Source: Treponema sp. JC4 (lineage in GTDB: Bacteria; Spirochaetota; Spirochaetia; Treponematales; Treponemataceae). From it: a stretch of DNA of 64,000 nucleotides. A program made the position numbers and the translations under genes. This document shows, piece by piece, positions 59,800 to 64,000 of this stretch. Below the pieces are notes generated by a model, which saw nothing but the letters and a program-made list of their open reading frames with translations, ran no database searches and was not told where the DNA came from. The DNA lies in assembly GCF_000260795.1 (NCBI RefSeq), contig NZ_AJGU01000001.1:248001-312000 (forward strand), given 5' to 3'. Positions within the stretch are counted from its first letter, which is position 1; each line of letters begins with the position of its first letter.

Positions 59800-60006
59800 A
59801 TGATCTACGGAGCAAGAGCTTCTTCGGCAACCGCCACAATGGTTCTGGAAAAGACCAGTGAGGCAGACTTGTCACCACGCATTCTTGAATTGCGTAAAAA
59901 AATACAAAGCTCGGAATATATTGACAATGCCATAATGCGCATTGCCCAGGTGATAAGCAATAAGCTTATGGAAAATTCCGACGAACTGAAAATCCGGAAG
60001 GAATAG
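59800..60006 (+). CDS. FlgM-like anti-sigma factor (tentative)
   Basis: The 68-residue protein has a disordered N-terminus and a helical C-terminus with SPRILELRKKIQSSEYIDNA and IAQVISNKLMEN. This resembles the FlgM pattern 'ELR..I..G.Y..d...iA..l'. If correct, it would inhibit the flagellar sigma-28 factor until secreted by the flagellar apparatus. Neighbouring flagellar-export-like genes support this. The assignment rests on a short, weak motif, so it is only tentative. Confidence 0.5.
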   Translation: MIYGARASSATATMVLEKTSEADLSPRILELRKKIQSSEYIDNAIMRIAQVISNKLMENSDELKIRKE

Positions 60007-60027
60007 CCGGGTTTTCCGGAGATTTTT

Positions 60028-60516
60028 ATGGACAGACGACGTAACAAAAGACATCAGGGAAACTGGAAAGGACAGAATCAGAACCAGAATAAAAACAAAA
60101 ATCAGAATTCAACTGTTTTTGAAAAAAAAGAAACCTTCCATTTTAACAGAAGCCTTTACGAAAATAGCGAAGCCGAAAGTCAGCGTCTTCAGGCTATTGA
60201 TGAACTTAAAAACCGTGAAAATATCTGTCCTATGTGTAACCAGCCTATTACAGATCTTGCCTCTTGTCTTGCTGATAAAGCCAGCGGAAAGCCTGTTCAC
60301 TTTGATTGTGCCCTTGAAAAGGTAAAGGGCGCCGAACCAACTGCAGAAAACGAGAAAGTTGCCTATATCGGACAGGGACGTTTTGCCGTTCTTTCTTATG
60401 AAAATATCCGTGATCAGCGTCATTTTACAATCAAAAAAATTATTGAATGGGAAGAGCGCGATAAAAAATCTGAATGGCGCGAAGAATTCAGCACTTTGTA
60501 CAGCAAAGTAAACTAA
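60028..60516 (+). CDS. Small protein with CPxC zinc-binding motif
   Basis: The 162-residue protein starts with an Asn/Gln/Lys-rich basic tail (residues 1-35). A zinc-finger-like core follows: ENICPMCNQPITDLASC and PVHFDCALEKV, giving CPxC plus HxxC ligands. The C-terminal end includes VAYIGQGRFAVLSYENI and IKKIIEWEERDKKSEWREEF. It may bind RNA or DNA. I do not recognise a named family. It ends 3 bases before earP, to which it is probably co-transcribed. Confidence 0.75.
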   Translation: MDRRRNKRHQGNWKGQNQNQNKNKNQNSTVFEKKETFHFNRSLYENSEAESQRLQAIDELKNRENICPMCNQPITDLASCLADKASGKPVHFDCALEKVKGAEPTAENEKVAYIGQGRFAVLSYENIRDQRHFTIKKIIEWEERDKKSEWREEFSTLYSKVN

Positions 60517-60519
60517 AAC

Positions 60520-61614
60520 ATGGAAATTACAATTTTATGCAAGGTCGTTGATAACTTCGGCGATATAGGAGTTAACTGGCGCCTTGCAAAAAAACTCAAA
60601 AGCCTTAATCCGGCCAATAAAATCAATTTAATAGTAGATAATCTTTCCTCTTTTAATAAAATTTGTGCAGATGTAAAGGCAGATTTAGCCCTGCAGTCTG
60701 TCTGCGGCATAGAAGTTTATGACTGGAATGCCTACGATTTCTGCTATGGTCAGTTCGCAGGAGAAAATAACCGCCGCCTTCAGGTTATTCTGGAATGCTT
60801 CCAGTGTGGCCGCCCTGACTGGATGGAAAAAATCCTTTTTGATGATGAATTAAATCATACTGTTCAGATAATTATGATTGATTATCTGAGTGCGGAAGAT
60901 TATGCAGAAAGCTTTCATAAGCTGCAGTCTTTGACCCGCCGGGGAAAGGTAAAAAAGGTGAACTTTATGCCGGGCTTTACCGCAAAAACAGGCGGCCTGA
61001 TTATTGACCAGGGCTGGGAAGAACTTAGTCCGCGTAATGAAAAGGGCGATATTTTATTTTTTACTTACGCCCGCGACTGGACTCCTGTAGTAAAGGCAAT
61101 TAAAGGGGCTGAAACTTGCGCCGGAAAGAAAATCTTGTGTGCGGCGGGGGCTGGACAGGAAAGCTTTGTTGAGGCCTGGGGAAGGGAAGAGGGGATTGAA
61201 GTTCTTCCTTTTATGAACCAGACTGACTGGGACAATATGATGAAAGATTGCTCTTTCCTTTTTATCCGCGGAGAAGAAAGCCTTAGCCGGGCCTGTCTTA
61301 CTGGAATTCCTTTTATCTGGCACGCATATCCGCAAAGCGATGAATACCAGCTTGTAAAGGTTAATGCTTTACTTGAGCGCATGAGGCGGCACTTTAGCGA
61401 GGAAGATTTTGGGAAGGTGGCCGCTGCGTGGCAAGCCATCAATTCGCCGGAAAGTGGAGAAAATAAGCGCATGTTGCAGGACAGCGTTTCGACCATGCTT
61501 GCCATGCAGAATCATCTTGCAGGGGGATTCAGGGACTTCGCTCTTGATTTACGGAAAAACGGGGACCTTGGGCAAAACCTGATGACTTTTATTGAAGAAA
61601 TTTGTATAATGTAA
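60520..61614 (+). CDS. earP: EF-P arginine rhamnosyltransferase EarP
   Basis: EarP transfers rhamnose from dTDP-rhamnose to Arg32 of EF-P. The 364-residue protein has the family start ITILCKVVDNFGDIGVNWRLAKKL with Asp11 and Asp15, the PGFTAKTGGLI loop, and RGEESLSRACLTGIPFIWHAYPQ with the catalytic-region Glu. The partner gene efp is next, as in other EarP genomes. The ATG follows the upstream stop by 3 bases and has no separate ribosome-binding site. The small hairpin gggc/gccc lies between it and efp. Confidence 0.93.
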   Translation: MEITILCKVVDNFGDIGVNWRLAKKLKSLNPANKINLIVDNLSSFNKICADVKADLALQSVCGIEVYDWNAYDFCYGQFAGENNRRLQVILECFQCGRPDWMEKILFDDELNHTVQIIMIDYLSAEDYAESFHKLQSLTRRGKVKKVNFMPGFTAKTGGLIIDQGWEELSPRNEKGDILFFTYARDWTPVVKAIKGAETCAGKKILCAAGAGQESFVEAWGREEGIEVLPFMNQTDWDNMMKDCSFLFIRGEESLSRACLTGIPFIWHAYPQSDEYQLVKVNALLERMRRHFSEEDFGKVAAAWQAINSPESGENKRMLQDSVSTMLAMQNHLAGGFRDFALDLRKNGDLGQNLMTFIEEICIM

Positions 61615-61667
61615 AAGAATTTTGAAACTTGGGGCGTCTGCCCTTTTAGAAAATAGAGGTATTTTTT

Positions 61668-62234
61668 ATGTTAATGACATCACAGTTGAAAGTTGGAACT
61701 GCTTTCATGTATGAGGGAAACGCCCTTATCGTTCAGAAGATGCTTGGTCAGCGTTCAGGTCGTGCCGGAATGGTTACAAACCTCCGCGTAAAGAACCTTG
61801 TTACAAACTCAACTATGGATTTGGGATTGGATGCAGGTGAAAAATTTGATGATGTAGACCTTGAATCACACAAAACAAAACTTTCTTACATCGACGGTGA
61901 CACATACGTATTCATGGATCAGGATACATACGAACAGTTCGAGCTTCCAAAAGAAGACTTGGGCGACTACGCTGGATACATCACTCCAGAGGATGATCTT
62001 GAAGTTGCTTTGACATTCTACGAAGGAAAACCAGTAGGTATTGATTTGCCAGTTCGCGTTACTCGCGTTGTAACATACTGTGAACCAGGTGTTAAAGGTG
62101 ATACTTCTGGAAAATCTATGAAACCAGCTACACTTGATACAGGAATCGAAGTTCGCGTTCCATTGTTCATCAACACAGATGACAAAATCGTTATCGATAC
62201 ACGTGACGGTTCATTCCTTGAAAGAGCAAAATAA
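61668..62234 (+). CDS. efp: Elongation factor P, EarP type
   Basis: EF-P rescues ribosomes stalled at polyproline. The 188-residue protein has three beta-barrel domains: QLKVGTAFMYEGNALIVQ, FDDVDLESHKTKLSYIDGD and VTRVVTYCEPGVKGDTSG. The modification loop reads GQRSGRAGMV, placing an arginine at residue 32 as expected for rhamnosylation by EarP. The C-terminal RVPLFINTDDKIVIDTRDG is conserved. The agaggt ribosome-binding site precedes the ATG. A terminator follows. Confidence 0.95.
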   Translation: MLMTSQLKVGTAFMYEGNALIVQKMLGQRSGRAGMVTNLRVKNLVTNSTMDLGLDAGEKFDDVDLESHKTKLSYIDGDTYVFMDQDTYEQFELPKEDLGDYAGYITPEDDLEVALTFYEGKPVGIDLPVRVTRVVTYCEPGVKGDTSGKSMKPATLDTGIEVRVPLFINTDDKIVIDTRDGSFLERAK

Positions 62235-62264
62235 GTTTTTGACAGCTTAATTTTTTGTTAAAGG

Positions 62265-62296
62265 CGCGGGAGACTCTTGAAGTTTTCCGCGTTTTT
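62265..62296 (+). terminator. Terminator of efp
   Basis: The stem cgcgggagact/agttttccgcg (with G-T pairs) and a 5-base loop are followed by six T. Confidence 0.85.
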
Positions 62297-62320
62297 TATT
62301 GTAATAGATAGTATTATAGA

Positions 62321-62334
62321 GTTTATCGATAAAC
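62321..62334. promoter_or_regulatory. Perfect 14-bp palindrome upstream of the GH13 gene
   Basis: gtttatcgataaac is a perfect palindrome located 31 bases before the ATG, just after a tattat -10-like sequence (62312-62317). It could be the operator of a sugar-responsive regulator. No regulator gene is adjacent. Confidence 0.4.
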
Positions 62335-62365
62335 TTTGTTATAAACGGCAGGAGCGATATTATTT

Positions 62366-64000
62366 ATGAATAAAGCTGCAATTTTTCATAGAGTGGACAG
62401 TGAATACTGCTATCTTCTGGACGAAAGAACTTTTGTTTTGCGTTTGCGTTGTGCAAAAGGAGATTTGAAGTCGGTTAGTGTCTTTTATGGAAACCGCTTT
62501 GACAGAACTCAGCCGGCTGTTATGCACTCTGTAAAAATGGAAAAGGTTTGCCAGGGGCTTTATCATGATTATTACGAGGTTACAGTAAAGCCGGGTTTCC
62601 GTCGTGTGTTTTATTATTTTGAACTTGAAGATTTTGCGGGCGAAAAAGGTTTTTATTTTCAGGGGGTAATCCGCCATGAGCTTCCAAAAATCTGGCCGGC
62701 CTTTTTCCAGATTCCTTATATGAGAAGGGAAGAAATTTATAATGTGCCGGACTGGGCGGAAGATGCAATTATGTATCAGATTTTTCCGGACAGTTTTGCG
62801 ACCGGTCACCGCTTTCATGATAAAACTGCTAAGTCTGCTGAATGGAAAGGCTTTACCCTTACTTCAAAACTTGGCGGAAATCTGCGCGGTATAATAGAAA
62901 ATATTGATTATCTTGTGGAGCTGGGAATTAATGTTTTGTATCTGAATCCGGTTTTTGTTGCTCATTCATATCATAAATATGACACAATTGATTACAAGCA
63001 TATTGACCCGGATTTTGGCACTGACGAAGAATTCCGACAGCTTGTAGATTTGCTTCATAAAAACGGGATTCGCGTGGTGCTTGACGGTGTTTTTAATCAT
63101 ACGGGAAGACGTTTTTTTGCCTATCAGGACATTCTGAAAAACCAGGAAAAATCTGAATACCTTGACTGGTACTATGACATGCCGCTTCCGCTTTTGCCGG
63201 ATTGTAAATCAAATTATGCATGTTTTGGTTATTACAAGGGTATGCCAAAGTTGAATACTGGTAATCCAAAAGTCTGCCGGTACTTCTGTGATGTTGCAAA
63301 ATACTGGATTGAAAAGTTTGATATTGACGGCTGGCGTCTTGATGTTGCTAACGAAATTGACAAGAACTTCTGGCGGGAATATAAAAAGGCAATCCGCAGT
63401 GTAAAAAAAGATGCAATTATGCTGGCTGAAGTCTGGGAGGATGCTCAGAACTGGCAGGTTTACGACGAGTTTGATTCTGCAATGAACTACCGTTTTGTAA
63501 ATCTCTGCCGTGATTTTTTTGCAGACCGCGTGATTTCTGCCGGTGATTTTGGAGCAACTTTTAATGAAAGCCTTATGCGCTATCCCCGACCTGTTTCCTA
63601 TGCCCAGATGAATCTTCTGGACAGTCATGATGTTTCCCGCTTTATTTCCTTGTGCGGGGAAAAGCCTGAACTTTTGAAGTTGGCCGCTCTTGTTCAGATG
63701 ACGCTGCCTGGTATGCCCGGTATTTTTGCGGGTGATGAGCGTGCCATGCAGGGAATCAGCGAAGACGAATACCGCCGAGCCTTTGTCTGGGATGATGATG
63801 GTAAGAACTGCGATTATGTTGCCTGCAGACCGGGCGATATGACTTCTTTTTATAAAGAGCTGATTGCCCTTCGACGTTCCCACAAGGCGCTGCGAAACGG
63901 GGCGGTTAACTTCATCGAAACTGGTAACGATAAGGTTTTGTGCTACGAACGCCAGAACGCAGAAGAAAAGATTACTGTCTGGGTTAACAATTCTGACAGG
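62366..64000 (+). CDS. GH13 neopullulanase/alpha-amylase-like enzyme (3' partial)
   Basis: The ATG at 62366 opens a frame of 545 codons that runs off the window. Residues ~1-120 resemble a CBM34-type beta-domain (AIFHRVDSEYCYLLDE, FVLRLRCAKGDLKSVSVFYG). The GH13 barrel follows: AIMYQIFPDSFATG, region I DGVFNHTG, region II GWRLDVANE (nucleophile Asp), region III AEVWED (acid/base Glu) and region IV LLDSHDVSRF. This is typical of the GH13_20 neopullulanase/cyclomaltodextrinase group. No signal peptide is seen, so it should be cytosolic and degrade imported maltodextrins. A ggag site lies 11 bases before the ATG. Confidence 0.9.
   Translation, partial: MNKAAIFHRVDSEYCYLLDERTFVLRLRCAKGDLKSVSVFYGNRFDRTQPAVMHSVKMEKVCQGLYHDYYEVTVKPGFRRVFYYFELEDFAGEKGFYFQGVIRHELPKIWPAFFQIPYMRREEIYNVPDWAEDAIMYQIFPDSFATGHRFHDKTAKSAEWKGFTLTSKLGGNLRGIIENIDYLVELGINVLYLNPVFVAHSYHKYDTIDYKHIDPDFGTDEEFRQLVDLLHKNGIRVVLDGVFNHTGRRFFAYQDILKNQEKSEYLDWYYDMPLPLLPDCKSNYACFGYYKGMPKLNTGNPKVCRYFCDVAKYWIEKFDIDGWRLDVANEIDKNFWREYKKAIRSVKKDAIMLAEVWEDAQNWQVYDEFDSAMNYRFVNLCRDFFADRVISAGDFGATFNESLMRYPRPVSYAQMNLLDSHDVSRFISLCGEKPELLKLAALVQMTLPGMPGIFAGDERAMQGISEDEYRRAFVWDDDGKNCDYVACRPGDMTSFYKELIALRRSHKALRNGAVNFIETGNDKVLCYERQNAEEKITVWVNNSDR

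Overview
The window looks like a chromosomal segment of a Treponema-type spirochaete, probably a host- or rumen-associated saccharolytic species (inference). The basis is moderate to low GC, many large lipoproteins and secreted proteins of spirochaete type, two large chemoreceptors, an EarP/EF-P pair, and the rpsP-khpA-rimM-trmD-rplS order followed by flagellar export-like genes. No rRNA, tRNA, CRISPR array, prophage or insertion sequence was recognised.

Layout. 1-4.5 kb: the 3' part of a repeat-rich OmpA-like surface protein, a large palindromic element, and two folate genes (folP and 5-formyl-THF cyclo-ligase) on the minus strand. 4.6-8.7 kb: a ChvE-GguA-GguB type monosaccharide ABC transporter. 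8.8-14.1 kb: a chemoreceptor followed by a small secreted carbohydrate-binding-like protein, then glyA and a cytosolic M28-type peptidase. 14.1-22 kb: the most accessory-looking region, with three lipoproteins (one with BspA-like leucine-rich repeats), a family 2 glycosyltransferase, and a decayed second copy of the lipoprotein/glycosyltransferase pair. 22-29.3 kb: a ParE-like topoisomerase subunit with a lysine/alanine-rich tail, a TAXI-TRAP transporter with DUF1850, ornithine carbamoyltransferase, and an ACT-domain protein between palindromic elements. 29.3-34.2 kb: a Cthe_2159-like beta-helix lipoprotein divergent from an operon of a Pro/Gly/Ser-rich exported protein, an OmpR-type regulator and a sensor kinase.

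34.2-45.2 kb: dGTPase, a receiver-GGDEF protein, a zinc-type ABC operon with a Fur-family box, argS-hisC, and a TPR-GGDEF gene broken by a frameshift. 45.2-51.7 kb: a phosphoesterase, a His-rich CobW/ZNG1 GTPase whose ribosome-binding site lies in a perfect inverted repeat, and a poorly understood three-gene operon ending with a DUF2804 protein. 51.7-64 kb: a second chemoreceptor, the rpsP-rplS operon, an exported family II pyrophosphatase-like protein, a YgiW-like OB-fold protein, a YlqG/YlqH/YraN/FlgM-like cluster, earP-efp, and the start of a GH13 neopullulanase-like gene.

Themes. Sugar use: ChvE transporter, GH13 enzyme, carbohydrate-binding secreted proteins. Surface display: OmpA-like protein and lipoproteins. 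Signalling: two MCPs, one two-component system, two GGDEF proteins. Zinc handling: ABC importer, His-rich GTPase, Fur-family box. Several start codons sit 6-7 bases after a good -10 hexamer without a ribosome-binding site, which suggests leaderless transcripts. All functional statements come from reading motifs; no database search was run.
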